Shown here: piece by piece, positions 23,576 to 32,632 of the stretch
How the letters are laid out: every line of letters begins with the position of its first letter
Numbering within the stretch: position 1 is the first letter of the stretch
Source: Amycolatopsis nigrescens CSC17Ta-90
GTDB lineage: Bacteria > Actinomycetota > Actinomycetes > Mycobacteriales > Pseudonocardiaceae
Assembly: GCF_000384315.1 (NCBI RefSeq)
Contig: NZ_ARVW01000001.1
Location: 4,588,157 to 4,652,156 of the forward strand
DNA: 64,000 nucleotides
Direction of reading: 5' to 3'
The notes under the pieces: generated by a model
The model's database searches: none
Seen by the model: the letters and a program-made list of their open reading frames with translations, nothing else
What the model was told of the DNA's origin: nothing
Translations under genes and position numbers: made by a program

Positions 23576-24588
23576 GCACCCACGAGCCGATTCCGCAGCA
23601 GGCGCTGACCCGCGGCAGCGACGCCCTGGTTGAGCTTCCGGTCACCGTGTGGCCGACCGCCCAGCAACCCGCGCGCACCCAACGCGGTGACCGGTACGTG
23701 CCCGAAGGCACAGCGCATCCGGCGAAGATGCTGCCCGCCATCGCGCGGCACGCCATCGACACCTTCACCGCGCCCGGCGATCTCGTCCTCGACCCCATGT
23801 GCGGGGTCGGCACCACCCTGGTCGAAGCCGTCCGCAAAGGCCGCGACGCCCTCGGCATCGAGTACGAACACCGCTGGGCCGAGGTCACCGAAGCCAACCT
23901 CACCCTCGCCGCCCTACAAGAGGAAACAACCGGTCGCGGTGCGGTGCACGTCGGCGACGCCCGCCAGGTGCTGCCCGACCTCGCCGAGCGCTACGCCGGG
24001 CGGGCCGGGTTGCTGGTGACCTCCCCGCCCTACGGGGCCAGCGTCCACGGCCAGGTGCACGCACCCGGGCACCGCCCGGTGCGCAAGCACGACAACCGCT
24101 ACGGCCGCGACCGGGCGAACCTCGCGCACCGCAGCCTGCCGATGTTGCTGCGCGGGTTCACCGACATCCTGCGCCGCGCCGTACCGCTACTGCGCCCCGG
24201 CGGCGTCGTGGCCATCACCACCCGGCCCTTCCGCATCGACGGCGAACTCATCGACTTCCCATCACTCACACTCGACGCCGCGATCAACGCCGGACTCGAC
24301 CCCGTCCAACGCTGCGTCGGCCTGCTCGCCGGACTCCGCGACGGCAAGCTCGTCCCGCGCTCGTCGTTCTTCCAGCTCGACTATGTGCGCAAGCTCCGTG
24401 ACCGTGGAGTGCCCGCCTGGGTGATAGCGCACGAGGATGTGCTGGTTCTCCGCGTCAGCCGGACCTGCCCGAGTTCAGGAAAACTGAAGCACCGTCGCGC
24501 CGGCCCGGAGAGCGGATCTCGGTCTATGCCGGACGCCGACAGTGTGGACGGTGGGGGCGCCGGGGGCTCGGCCGGGGTGCGGTCGTGA
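23572..24588 (+). CDS. DNA methyltransferase (N6-adenine or N4-cytosine)
   Basis: A 338-residue product. LDPMCGVGTT (73-82) is the SAM-binding motif and TSPPYG (150-155) the catalytic motif of amino-methyltransferases. The SAM motif precedes the catalytic motif, with HPAKM near residue 49 as a motif-X-like segment. The C-terminal ~40 residues are Gly/Ser/Arg-rich. No restriction nuclease gene adjoins it, so it may be a solitary enzyme that protects or marks the element. ATG overlaps the upstream stop, and the gene at 24585 overlaps its own end. Confidence 0.85.
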   Translation: MSTHEPIPQQALTRGSDALVELPVTVWPTAQQPARTQRGDRYVPEGTAHPAKMLPAIARHAIDTFTAPGDLVLDPMCGVGTTLVEAVRKGRDALGIEYEHRWAEVTEANLTLAALQEETTGRGAVHVGDARQVLPDLAERYAGRAGLLVTSPPYGASVHGQVHAPGHRPVRKHDNRYGRDRANLAHRSLPMLLRGFTDILRRAVPLLRPGGVVAITTRPFRIDGELIDFPSLTLDAAINAGLDPVQRCVGLLAGLRDGKLVPRSSFFQLDYVRKLRDRGVPAWVIAHEDVLVLRVSRTCPSSGKLKHRRAGPESGSRSMPDADSVDGGGAGGSAGVRS

Positions 24589-24917
24589 TGGGCATGGAGA
24601 CGGCGGTCGGTCTCGATCGCGCCGCGCCGCCCGCCCAGGGCGTGCCACACGGGCGAGAGCGACCGCGAGGTGGCCGTCGCCAGCGGCTTCCCCGGCAGCG
24701 GCTCCCGCGGTTCTTGCGGCGCGTGCAGTGTGCTTCCGGCCTGCGGGCGTATGGCAGTCGCGCGCAGGCCGACCAGGTGCTGGGCCACATCTGGTCCCGC
24801 CCGCGTCCGGGTCGGCGTCTGGCATGCCGCACCTACCGCTGTCACCGCTGCTGGTGCTGGCACCTCACCCACGAGCCCCTCGCCCGCCGCCGCGATCCGA
24901 GGGGAGCGTCGAGCTGA
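24588..24917 (+). CDS. Small zinc-ribbon-like protein
   Basis: A 109-residue Arg-rich product. CRTYRCHRCWCWHLTHEP near the C-terminus matches the small actinobacterial zinc-ribbon pattern YxC-xxC-xxWHLT. GTG at 24585 or ATG at 24588 overlaps the methyltransferase stop, and the TGATG at 24915-24919 couples it to the next gene. Nucleic-acid binding is plausible; exact role unknown. Confidence 0.6.
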   Translation: MGMETAVGLDRAAPPAQGVPHGRERPRGGRRQRLPRQRLPRFLRRVQCASGLRAYGSRAQADQVLGHIWSRPRPGRRLACRTYRCHRCWCWHLTHEPLARRRDPRGASS

Positions 24918-25660
24918 TGACGATCACACCGCCGGCACGGTCGACCGGCACCAACCACGACGCTCCCGTCGTCGTGGAACACGACGACGGGTGGGCACCG
25001 TGGAGCGCGTCTGTTAAGGACAAGCCCCGCCCGGTGCGCACCTGGCTTTACCACCTCGTGTGCGAGCTGGCGTGGCCGGTCTTCGTGCAAGAACGGCACC
25101 GTCTGGAGACCGCGGCGATCCGCGACTATCAACACGAACTCGCGTTCCGCGCGTGGTACCGCCGCTACCTCGACGCGATCGACGGATGGTGGGCGGGACC
25201 GCCACCGTATGGCTACCAGGTCCACCTCCATCGCATCACCGACGACGACGGGCGCACCCGCACGCTCCGGCGTCTCGAGCCCGACGAAGACCGCGCCCAC
25301 GTTGTTCCGGTGATCTTCGGCTGGTACCTCAACGGACACGGGCCGTCCGCGATCGCCGCACGCTTGGCGGCCGAGCCCGACCTCTACCCGCCGCCGGGAC
25401 GGTGGACGGTCAAGGTCGTGCGCGGGCTGCTTACCAATCCGGCCTATCTGGGCTATGTTGTCCACGGCCGCACCCACCGCGGAGTCCCGCAACCCCCGCG
25501 GCAGTGGACCTGGTCGCTGGATCAAGCCCACCCCGCGCTGGTCGGCCCCGCGCAGTTCTGGGGCAGCTACTACCGGCTCCACCCGGGGCGCCGAACGCAG
25601 CCAGCAGAAGTTGGACCGCAGCGGCTAGGCGCGGCGTCTGCCGACGGGCCGTCTCAGTGA
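24917..25660 (+). CDS. Recombinase-domain-only protein (no catalytic domain)
   Basis: A 247-residue product. From about residue 95 it carries the serine-recombinase DNA-binding 'Recombinase' domain: PPYGYQVHLHRI, HGPSAIAARLAAEPDLYPPP, WTVKVVRGLLTNPAYLGYVV. It aligns with the same domain of the recombinase at 26420. No resolvase catalytic domain precedes it; instead there is an unrelated ~90-residue segment with a YxxELAFRAWYRRY helix. It may be a partner or accessory factor of the integrase. ATG overlaps the upstream stop and the downstream GTG overlaps its TGA. Confidence 0.75.
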   Translation: MTITPPARSTGTNHDAPVVVEHDDGWAPWSASVKDKPRPVRTWLYHLVCELAWPVFVQERHRLETAAIRDYQHELAFRAWYRRYLDAIDGWWAGPPPYGYQVHLHRITDDDGRTRTLRRLEPDEDRAHVVPVIFGWYLNGHGPSAIAARLAAEPDLYPPPGRWTVKVVRGLLTNPAYLGYVVHGRTHRGVPQPPRQWTWSLDQAHPALVGPAQFWGSYYRLHPGRRTQPAEVGPQRLGAASADGPSQ

Positions 25661-25857
25661 GCGGCGGACGACGTAGTTACCGCCGGCCGGAGGTGACCGT
25701 CGAGCCGCCGACCGTGCTGCCGATGCCCGAGGCCGATCGGCCCGCCGCGGTCGCCGTGCTCGCGCAGTGGCTGGCAGAGGTGCTGGCGGACGAGTCGTTC
25801 CAGCAGCGGCATCAGCAGCGCCTCGCCGAGCGCGGTGACCACCGCCGAAGCACCTGA
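25657..25857 (+). CDS. Small coupled protein
   Basis: A 66-residue product. GTG at 25657 overlaps the TGA of the recombinase-domain gene (GTGA). The first third is basic (SGGRRSYRRPEV), and the rest forms an amphipathic helix (AVLAQWLAEVLADESFQQRHQQ). It is likely translated with its upstream neighbour; function unknown. It could be a small DNA-binding or oligomerisation factor, such as a directionality factor, but there is no direct evidence. Confidence 0.5.
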   Translation: MSGGRRSYRRPEVTVEPPTVLPMPEADRPAAVAVLAQWLAEVLADESFQQRHQQRLAERGDHRRST

Positions 25858-25867
25858 ACAAAGCAGC

Positions 25868-25933
25868 TTGCTCTTTACCGAGGAGTCGAGCGTTCGTCGT
25901 TGGCCCCAGGCCGACCGGCCTGGGGCCAACGAC
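25868..25933 (+). promoter_or_regulatory. AGTCGAGCG motif followed by perfect 17-bp hairpin
   Basis: GCTTGCTCTTT and AGTCGAGCGTTC repeat the layout seen at 7038 and 8714. Immediately after, GTCGTTGGCCCCAGGCC (25896-25912), a GACC loop and the exact reverse complement (25917-25933) form a perfect hairpin 20 bp upstream of the next start codon. It may be a terminator/anti-terminator or recombinase binding site. Confidence 0.6.
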
Positions 25934-25952
25934 GTCACCAAGGGACGGTCTC

Positions 25953-26420
25953 ATGAGCCACCACCACGCGCCGCAACCCGATCCGGCACCGCGCACCTCG
26001 CGGACCCGCGTCGCGGTCTACCTCGTCGACACCGGCATCACCACCGCGATCCGCGCCTGCCTCGACGCACACCCCACCTGGCGGCAGATCCGCCGCACCT
26101 ACCGCGACTCCCAACCCGGCCCGCTGGCCACCCGCCCCGAGCTGCGGCGCGCGCTCACCGACGCCCGCGCCGGCAAGTTCGACCTGCTCCTCGTCCGCAG
26201 CGTCAGCCAGGTCTCCCGGTCGCTGAACGAGCTGAGCGAGATCCTCACCGAGCTGGACGACGCGGGCGTGGCGTTCCGGTCGGCCACCGAACCGCACTTC
26301 GACACCACCAGCCTCACCGGCCGGATGCTCACCCAGCTCATGGTCACCCTCGCCCAGTACGAGCACGAGCACCGCGAGCGGGTGCGCCGCAGGCAGGTGC
26401 GTCGCCGGGCGGTGCGGTGA
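25953..26420 (+). CDS. Catalytically degenerate resolvase-domain protein
   Basis: A 155-residue protein resembling only the N-terminal domain of serine recombinases. Shared segments with the recombinase at 26420 include DARAGKFDLLLVRSVSQVSRS and SEILTELDDAGVAFRSATEP. Key residues are lost: YLRIS becomes YLVDT (catalytic Ser to Thr, Arg to Val), and VDRLSRS becomes VSQVSRS. It cannot be expected to cut DNA. ATG at 25953 has AGGGA upstream, and the TGA overlaps the start of the recombinase. A regulatory or heteromeric partner role is inferred. Confidence 0.75.
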   Translation: MSHHHAPQPDPAPRTSRTRVAVYLVDTGITTAIRACLDAHPTWRQIRRTYRDSQPGPLATRPELRRALTDARAGKFDLLLVRSVSQVSRSLNELSEILTELDDAGVAFRSATEPHFDTTSLTGRMLTQLMVTLAQYEHEHRERVRRRQVRRRAVR

Positions 26421-28132
26421 TGTCGGCACCCACCGCGCCCAAGCGCCGCCAGCGGCGCCCCCGGGTTCGGACCCAGCAGGCCACCCAGCCACAGACGACT
26501 ATCGGCGCCGAAGAGGGGAACAGTCAACCGTTGCGGGTGGCGATCTACCTGCGGATCTCCACCGACGAGCTGCACCAGCCCTTCTCGCTGGAAGCCCAAC
26601 ACCTCAAGCTGTGCAACTACGTCACCTCGCAAGACAACTGGGAACTCGTCGGCAAGCCCTACATCGACGAGAAATCCGGGGCCACCACCGACCGGCCCGC
26701 CCTGAAACGCGCCCTGGCTGCCGCCAGGGCCGGAAAATTCGACGTGCTGCTGGTCTACCGCGTGGACCGGCTATCCCGATCCATCCGGGGCCTGTCGGAG
26801 ATCCTCGCCGACCTCGAAGACGCGGGCGCGGCGTTCCGGTCCGCGACCGAACCCTTCGACACCGCCACCCCCGCCGGACGCATGATGGTGCAGATGCTGG
26901 CGGTGTTCGCCGAGTTCGAACGCGCCACCATCATCGACCGCGTCATCAACGGCATGGAACGCAAAGCCGCCCGAGGCGAATGGCCCGGCGGCTACCGTCC
27001 CCACGGCTACGAAGTCGGCAGCAGCGGCAAGCTCACCATCATCGACGACGAGAAGCCCGTCGTGGAACGCATCTTCACTACCTATGTCCGCGACAAACTC
27101 GGTGCAGCCGCCATTGCCAAACGCCTCACCGCCGACGGCTACCGCACCAAAGCCGGGAACCCCTGGTCCCAAGCCGCCGTGCTCACCGTACTGCGCAACC
27201 GCACCTACCTCGGCGAAATTTGGTTCCGCGACCGCTGGTACAAAGCCGAAGACCACCACCCGGCGATCATCGGCGAGAAGCTATTCAACGACGCCCAGGA
27301 CATCCTCGACGCCCGCGGCGACGCCACCACCCACCGCGCCGTCGCCAACTCCGACTACCACCTCGCCGGGCGCCTGTTCTGCAGCCACTGCGGCAAGCGC
27401 TACCTCGGCACAGCGGCGAAAGGCAACAAGTACCGGTACCGCTACTACACCTGCTTCACCCGGCACCGCTACGGCACCGAACACTGCTCCGCCGACCGGC
27501 TGCCCGCCGACTAACTCGAACACGCCGTACTGACCTCACTGCTGGACACCCTGACCCGCAGCGACCTCATCGCGCAGAGCCTGGCCAATACCACCAGCGA
27601 GGTCGAGGACCAGCGCGCCACCTACACCGCCGAACTCTCCGCCCTCGAACGCGACATCACCAAGAACGAGGACGCCATCGACCGCTACCTCAACGCGTTC
27701 GAGAACGGCACGATGGACGAGGACACCTGCTCGCCCCGAGTCAAGAAACTCGCCACCCAGCTCACTGAACAACGCGCCCGCCGCGACGAACTCGGACTGC
27801 TGGTGGACGAAGCCGCCACACCGGAAATGCCCGACCCCACTGCCCTGGAAACCCTCCGCGCGGACATCGAAGCCGCAGCCGACGCTGGCAGCGACGAAGC
27901 CCTCCGCCGCGTCATGCAGACCTTCGTCCACCGAGTCGACATCACCAGCCGCGAAACGGCTGCGCCCACGTTCATCATCCCCGACGCGGCCAATGTGCCA
28001 ACCCAACGCTCCGCAGCCGCGTCACCAGGCGCGACTACGGAGCGAAAGGTTCGCACATTGCCTGGATCGGTGCCCTCGGCAGGATTCGAACCTGCGACCC
28101 TTCGCTTAGGAGGCGAACGCTCTATCCCCTGA
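26420..28132 (+). pseudogene. Large serine recombinase (integrase) interrupted by TAA
   Basis: ATG at 26420 starts a serine recombinase with YLRIS (Ser47), RVDRLSRS, the Recombinase domain (HGYEVGSSGKL, AAIAKRLTADGYRT) and a zinc ribbon (CSHCGKRY ... CFTRHRYGTEHC). TAA at 27512-27514 stops it after 364 residues, right after RLPAD. The same frame continues as a good coiled coil (LEHAVLTSLLDTL onward) to TGA at 28130, total 570 codons, the usual size. The last ~20 codons read through tRNA-Arg antisense. A CAA/CAG-to-TAA change is the simplest cause; the product may be inactive or truncated. Confidence 0.8.
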
Positions 28133-28143
28133 GCTACGAGGGC
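28071..28143 (-). tRNA. tRNA-Arg (CCT anticodon)
   Basis: The 73-nt minus-strand gene folds into a full cloverleaf: acceptor GCCCTCG pairs with CGAGGGC, and the anticodon loop contains CCT. The T arm is GCAGG-TTCGAAT-CCTGC. Discriminator A; no encoded CCA. Its 3' end faces the conjugative element, so the element regenerated this end on insertion. Confidence 0.95.
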
Positions 28144-28295
28144 ATGTGCAGCTGCCGACAGCCTAGCGGGCGCCGGGGTGGGCTGGGCGTTGAGGGTGAC
28201 TCGGGTGTGGTTCGTTTCGGATCTGCCAATCCCACTAGGTAGCCTTCCCTGCACGGAACGCGGGGAAACCGCTCCACGGCTGCCGGAGGGCTTCG

Positions 28296-28949
28296 TTGAT
28301 CAAGCTCATGTTCGCCGACGACGAGGAACTGGTCCGATCGGGCCTGCGCGCGATGATGGCCGGGGCGCCGGACATTGAGGTGGTCGGCGAGGCGAGCGAC
28401 GGCAGATCGGCGGTCGAGGCGGTTCGCCGGCTGCATCCCGACGTGGTGCTGCTGGACATCAAGATGCGCGCGCCGGACGACGGGATCAGGGCGCTGCGCG
28501 CGATACTGGCGCTGCCGGACCCGCCGAGGGTGGCCATGCTGACCACCTTCGACATCGACGAGTACGTCAGCCTCGCCCTGCAACTTGGCGCGAACGGCTT
28601 CCTGCTCAAGGACGTCGACCCGGCGGCCCTGCTGCGGGCGGTGCGCGACCTGGCCCGTGGCGGCGCGGTGCTCGACCCCGGGGTGGCCGCCAGGATGGTC
28701 CAGTCCCACCGCGACGAGCAGCGTGCCGCGCAGCCGGCGCGCAAGCTGCTCGCCTCGCTGTCCGAGCGGGAGCGCGAGGTGGTCGCGCTGATCGGGCAGG
28801 GCCTGTCCAACGCCGAGATCGGCGGGCAGCTGCATCTGTCCGAGGCCACCGTCAAGGGCTATGTCTCCGCGGTGCTGTCCAAGATCGGCGCGGCGAACCG
28901 GGTGCAGGCCGCGTTGCTCGCCTATCGCGGTGGGCTGCTGGATCAGTAG
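28296..28949 (+). CDS. NarL/LuxR-type response regulator
   Basis: A 217-residue product. TTG at 28296 follows GGAGGG. The receiver domain has DD at 8-9, phospho-acceptor D54 (VVLLDIKM) and K near 103. The LuxR HTH is LSEREREVVALIGQGLSNAE and onward. No histidine kinase gene adjoins it: upstream is tRNA-Arg and the element. The partner may lie beyond the element's left end or elsewhere. The target is unknown. Confidence 0.9.
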   Translation: MIKLMFADDEELVRSGLRAMMAGAPDIEVVGEASDGRSAVEAVRRLHPDVVLLDIKMRAPDDGIRALRAILALPDPPRVAMLTTFDIDEYVSLALQLGANGFLLKDVDPAALLRAVRDLARGGAVLDPGVAARMVQSHRDEQRAAQPARKLLASLSEREREVVALIGQGLSNAEIGGQLHLSEATVKGYVSAVLSKIGAANRVQAALLAYRGGLLDQ

Positions 28950-28951
28950 CG

Positions 28952-29551
28952 GTGCTGGCCGCGCTGGAGATGGTGGGCCTGGTGGCCTTCGCGGCCTCTG
29001 GCGCGCTGGCCGCGGTGCGGGCGCGGCTTGACCTGTTCGGCGTGGTGGTGCTCGGCCTGACCACCGCGCTCGGCGGCGGCATCATCCGCGACGTGCTGCT
29101 CGGCGTGCATCCGCCGGTGACCTTGCGCACGTGGCCCTACCTCGCGGTCGGTGCGGCGACCGCGCTGCTCGTGTTCGCTTTCCATCCGCAGGTGGCCAGG
29201 CTGCGCCGGGCGGTGCTGCTCGCGGACGCGCTCGGGTTGGGGGTCTTCGCCACCGCCGGCACGTCCACCGCGCTGGCCGCCGGCACCCCGGTGTACACCG
29301 CTTGCCTGATCGGGATGACCACCGGCATCGGCGGCGGCGCCCTGCGTGACCTGCTGCTGCGGGAGATCCCGCTGGTGCTGCGCAAGGAGATCTACGCGGT
29401 GGCGGCGCTGGCCGGCGCCGTGCTGGTCGGCCTCGGCCAGCTGCTGCGGCTGCCGCCGGGGCCGGTCACCGTGGTCGCCGCGGTGACCGTGGTGGCGATC
29501 AGGGTGCTGGCGCTCTGGCGGCGCTGGAACGCGCCGGTCGCGCGCGGCTGA
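28952..29551 (+). CDS. TRIC-type (UPF0126) membrane channel
   Basis: A 199-residue, seven-helix membrane protein. Two homologous halves each carry the glycine-rich signature: [15 protein letters not shown] and [15 protein letters not shown]. This is the trimeric intracellular cation channel family, once called UPF0126 glycine transporter. GTG at 28952 lies 2 bp after the response-regulator stop, suggesting co-transcription. Cation permeation is the family assignment; the physiological role is not evident. Confidence 0.85.
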   Translation: MLAALEMVGLVAFAASGALAAVRARLDLFGVVVLGLTTALGGGIIRDVLLGVHPPVTLRTWPYLAVGAATALLVFAFHPQVARLRRAVLLADALGLGVFATAGTSTALAAGTPVYTACLIGMTTGIGGGALRDLLLREIPLVLRKEIYAVAALAGAVLVGLGQLLRLPPGPVTVVAAVTVVAIRVLALWRRWNAPVARG

Positions 29552-29624
29552 GCAAGATAAACCCCCATGCGTGAATTCAGCGTGTTCTAAGGCCGGTCTC
29601 AGCACGGCGGGTAAGACTGTGGCC

Positions 29625-30317
29625 ATGCGCATTCTCGTTGTCGACGACGACCGGGCCGTTCGTGAGTCGTTGCGGCGCTCGCTGGAGTTCAACGGCTACC
29701 AGGTCGAGCTGGCCCACGACGGGGCACAGGCACTGGAGTCGATCGTGGCCAACCGGCCGGACGCGATGGTGCTCGACGTGATGATGCCGAGACTGGACGG
29801 CCTGGAGGTGGCCCGCCGGCTGCGCAGCACCGGCGACGACCTGCCGATCCTGGTGCTGACCGCGCGCGACACGGTCTCCGACCGGGTGTCCGGCCTTGAC
29901 GCCGGTGCCGACGACTACCTGCCGAAGCCGTTCGCGCTGGAGGAGCTGCTCGCCAGGCTCCGGGCGCTGCTGCGCCGCGCCAGCCCGGAGGCCCAGCCGG
30001 GGCCGGACGCCGAGGTGCTGTCCTTCGCCGATCTCACGCTGGACCCCGGCACCCGCGAGGTGCGCCGCGGGGAGCGGGAGATCAGCCTGACCAGGACCGA
30101 GTTCGCGCTGCTCGAACTGTTCCTCTCCTACCCGAAGCACGTGCTCACCAGGGGACGGATCTTGGAGGAGGTGTGGGGCTACGACTTCCCGACCTCCGGT
30201 AACGCGCTGGAGGTCTACGTCGGCTACCTGCGGCGCAAGACCGAGGCCGACGGCGAGCCGAGGCTGATCCACACCGTGCGCGGAGTGGGCTACGTGCTGC
30301 GGGAAACCCCGCCGTGA
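29625..30317 (+). CDS. mprA: Response regulator MprA
   Basis: A 230-residue OmpR-type regulator. The receiver has D8-D9 and phospho-acceptor D51 ([12 protein letters not shown]), and the C-terminal winged helix ends with [23 protein letters not shown] at 29625 is preferred to upstream starts because it begins at the conserved RILVVDDD. Paired by a 4-bp overlap with its kinase. In mycobacteria MprAB respond to envelope stress and control pepD, which also lies downstream here. Confidence 0.85.
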   Translation: MRILVVDDDRAVRESLRRSLEFNGYQVELAHDGAQALESIVANRPDAMVLDVMMPRLDGLEVARRLRSTGDDLPILVLTARDTVSDRVSGLDAGADDYLPKPFALEELLARLRALLRRASPEAQPGPDAEVLSFADLTLDPGTREVRRGEREISLTRTEFALLELFLSYPKHVLTRGRILEEVWGYDFPTSGNALEVYVGYLRRKTEADGEPRLIHTVRGVGYVLRETPP

Positions 30318-31720
30318 GCCAAAGCGTGACCTCGCTCGACGTGACCGAGGCGGAAAAGGGGCCGAAGCGGCAGTTCTCGCTCAGGTTCCGGGTCGCGATG
30401 CTGGCCGCGGCCTGTGTGGCCGGCGTGGTCGCGCTGGCCGCGCTCGGCGCCTACTGGACCGTCCGGGACAACCTCTACCAGCAGGTGGACGACTCGCTGG
30501 TCACCCGCGCGCAGGCCGCGGTGAAGACCCCGCCGGTGCAGTCCAGGCTGCGCTCGATTCCCGGCGCCTTCCTGACCAGCAGTGACCTGCAGATCGGGGT
30601 GCTATACGCGAGCAACGACATCGCCTATCCGACCGACGGCAGCCCGCCGCCCACCGGCAAGGACGAGCTCGCGGTGGCCCAGGGCTCGGCCGACTACTCC
30701 ATCCGCACCGATGTCAAAACCGACACCAGGGTGATCGCGCTGCCCGCGGGCGACGGCCAGGCCATGGTGCTCGCGCAGTCGCTCGGGCCGACCAAGCAGA
30801 CCTTGAACGAGCTGTCCGTGGTGCTGTTCCTGATCGGCGGGGCCGGCATCCTGGTCGCCGCGCTGGCCGGCACCGCGGTGGCCCGCACCGGCCTGCGCCC
30901 GGTGGAGCGGCTGACCTCGGCCACCGAGCGGGTAGCGCGCACCGGTGACCTGCGGCCGATCCCGGTCAGCGGAGACGACGAGCTGGCCAGGCTGACGCAC
31001 AGCTTCAACACCATGCTCGGCACCGTCGCCGAGTCGCAGGAGCGGCAGCGGCAACTGGTCGCGGATGCCGGCCACGAGCTGCGCACCCCGCTCACGTCGC
31101 TGCGCACCAATCTCGAGCTGCTGCTCTCCGCAAGCCGTTCCGGCGCGCCCAGCCTGTCCGAGCGGGACAGGGCGGATATCGAGGAGGACATCCGCGGGCA
31201 GCTGGACGAGCTGACCCAGCTGATCGGCGACCTGGTGGAGCTGGCGCGGCAGGACGAGCCGCGGGCCGAGTTCGAGCGGGTCGAGCTGATCGAGGTGGTG
31301 GAGCGGGCGCTGGACCGGGCCCGCCGCCGGGCCGGGGAGATCGAGTTCGATGTCGCGCTGCAGCCGTGGGTGCTCACCGGCGACTCCAGCTCGCTGGAGC
31401 GGGCGGTGCTGAACCTGCTGGACAACGCGGTCAAGTTCTCCCCGGAGGGCACCGCGGTGCGGCTGCGGATGTACCCGCTCGGCGACGGCACCGCGGTGAT
31501 CGAGGTCGCCGACTCGGGGCCGGGCATCGCCGACGACGATCTGCCCAAGGTGTTCGACCGGTTCTACCGTTCCTCCGAGGCGCGTACCTTGCCCGGTTCG
31601 GGACTCGGCCTTGCCATCGTCAAACAGGCCGCGGAACGGCACGGCGGCGCGGCCTACGCCGCGCGCGGGCTGGAGGGCGGTGCGGTGATGACCATCCGGC
31701 TACCCGGCGCACCCGGTTAG
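30314..31720 (+). CDS. mprB: Sensor histidine kinase MprB
   Basis: A 468-residue kinase. Membrane helices lie at about 28-50 and 168-190 and flank an extracytoplasmic sensor domain. HAMP (about 190-243), H254 in [13 protein letters not shown], and the ATPase N/G boxes ([29 protein letters not shown]) follow. Start overlaps the mprA stop. Gene order with pepD downstream and the family resemblance support MprB; envelope-stress sensing is known for the mycobacterial orthologue. Confidence 0.85.
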   Translation: MSQSVTSLDVTEAEKGPKRQFSLRFRVAMLAAACVAGVVALAALGAYWTVRDNLYQQVDDSLVTRAQAAVKTPPVQSRLRSIPGAFLTSSDLQIGVLYASNDIAYPTDGSPPPTGKDELAVAQGSADYSIRTDVKTDTRVIALPAGDGQAMVLAQSLGPTKQTLNELSVVLFLIGGAGILVAALAGTAVARTGLRPVERLTSATERVARTGDLRPIPVSGDDELARLTHSFNTMLGTVAESQERQRQLVADAGHELRTPLTSLRTNLELLLSASRSGAPSLSERDRADIEEDIRGQLDELTQLIGDLVELARQDEPRAEFERVELIEVVERALDRARRRAGEIEFDVALQPWVLTGDSSSLERAVLNLLDNAVKFSPEGTAVRLRMYPLGDGTAVIEVADSGPGIADDDLPKVFDRFYRSSEARTLPGSGLGLAIVKQAAERHGGAAYAARGLEGGAVMTIRLPGAPG

Positions 31721-31765
31721 GCTCGGTCAGCGACCTTCCGGCTCACGTTAACCCCGGCGTCATGT

Positions 31766-31792
31766 TTGATCGTGTAGGATTTTGTGTAGTTA
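31766..31792 (+). promoter_or_regulatory. AT-rich promoter/operator of the deoR-galT pair
   Basis: TTGATC at 31766 with TAGTTA at 31787 forms a promoter-like pair with a short spacer; TAGGAT lies at 31775. GTGTAG occurs twice, 12 bp apart (31772, 31784), a possible DeoR-type direct-repeat operator for autoregulation. Confidence 0.4.
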
Positions 31793-31819
31793 ACGGGGTG
31801 TTTGCGAGACGGAGTGAGC

Positions 31820-32632
31820 GTGCTGGCGCGGCAGCGGCAAGCGGTGATTCTCGAAGAGGCAAGGCGAACCGGTGCGGTCCGGGTGAGCGACCTGGTCGGC
31901 AGGCTCGGCGTGTCCGATATGACCGTGCGCCGGGACCTGGACGTGCTGGCCAGCCGTGGCCTGGTGGAGAAGGTCTACGGCGGCGCCACCTCGGTGATCG
32001 GCAAGAGCACCGACGAGCCCGGCTTCGAGGCGAAGTCCGTGCGCCAGCGGGCGCAGAAGGAGGCCATCGCGTCGGTGGCCGCCGGGCTGGTCCGCCCCGG
32101 CACCGCGATCGGCATCTCGGCGGGCACCACCACCTGGACGCTGGCCAGGGCGCTGGACCCGGTGCCCGGCCTGACCATCGTGACCAACTCGATCCAGGTC
32201 GCGGACGTGCTGCGCGGCTCCAGCCAGGGCGACCGGACCGTGGTGCTCACCGGCGGGGTGCGCACCCCCTCGGACGCGCTGGTCGGGCCGGTCGCCGTGC
32301 AGAGCCTGCGCAGCCTGCACCTGGACCTGGTCTTCCTCGGGGTGCACGGGATGGCCGACGGCCCCGGGTTTACCACCCCGAACCTCACCGAGAGCGAGAC
32401 GGACCGCGCGCTGGTCGAAGCCGGTCGCCGGCTCATCGTGCTGGCCGACCACACCAAGTGGGGGACCGTGGGCATCTCCACCATCGCCGACCTCGACGAG
32501 GCGCATGTCGTGGTCAGCGACGACGGCCTGCCCGAGCACGCGCGCGACGCGCTCGCCGAGCAGGTCGGTGAGCTGATGGTCGCGCCGGTGGCGATGGACG
32601 AGCTGGACGACGTGGCCGGTGAGCAGGCATGA
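31820..32632 (+). CDS. DeoR-family transcriptional regulator
   Basis: A 270-residue product. GTG at 31820 follows GGAG at 5 bp; GTG 31814 and TTG 31802 are in-frame alternatives. The N-terminal DeoR HTH is RVSDLVGRLGVSDMTVRRDL. The C-terminal sugar-phosphate sensor domain has ISAGTTT and VLTGG. ATGA-type overlap with galT suggests it represses galactose metabolism and responds to a sugar phosphate. Confidence 0.88.
   Translation: MLARQRQAVILEEARRTGAVRVSDLVGRLGVSDMTVRRDLDVLASRGLVEKVYGGATSVIGKSTDEPGFEAKSVRQRAQKEAIASVAAGLVRPGTAIGISAGTTTWTLARALDPVPGLTIVTNSIQVADVLRGSSQGDRTVVLTGGVRTPSDALVGPVAVQSLRSLHLDLVFLGVHGMADGPGFTTPNLTESETDRALVEAGRRLIVLADHTKWGTVGISTIADLDEAHVVVSDDGLPEHARDALAEQVGELMVAPVAMDELDDVAGEQA

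Larger units (their letters stand above)
1..28113. mobile_element. Integrative conjugative element, right part (left end outside window)
   Basis: The segment combines a type IV secretion/conjugation gene set on the minus strand, a plus-strand operon ending in a serine recombinase, and many small genes of no obvious chromosomal role. The recombinase reading frame runs into the 3' half of tRNA-Arg, so the right junction is placed in that tRNA. The exact attachment core is not visible because the left end is missing, and the end coordinate is approximate. Gene content and the abrupt change to syntenic core genes after the tRNA support an integrated element. No partition genes or canonical MOB relaxase were recognised. 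Confidence 0.85.

Noticed and set aside
25835..26419. Upstream extension of the recombinase frame
   Set aside because: It is the shadow of the degenerate resolvase gene; the ATG overlapping its stop is the natural start.
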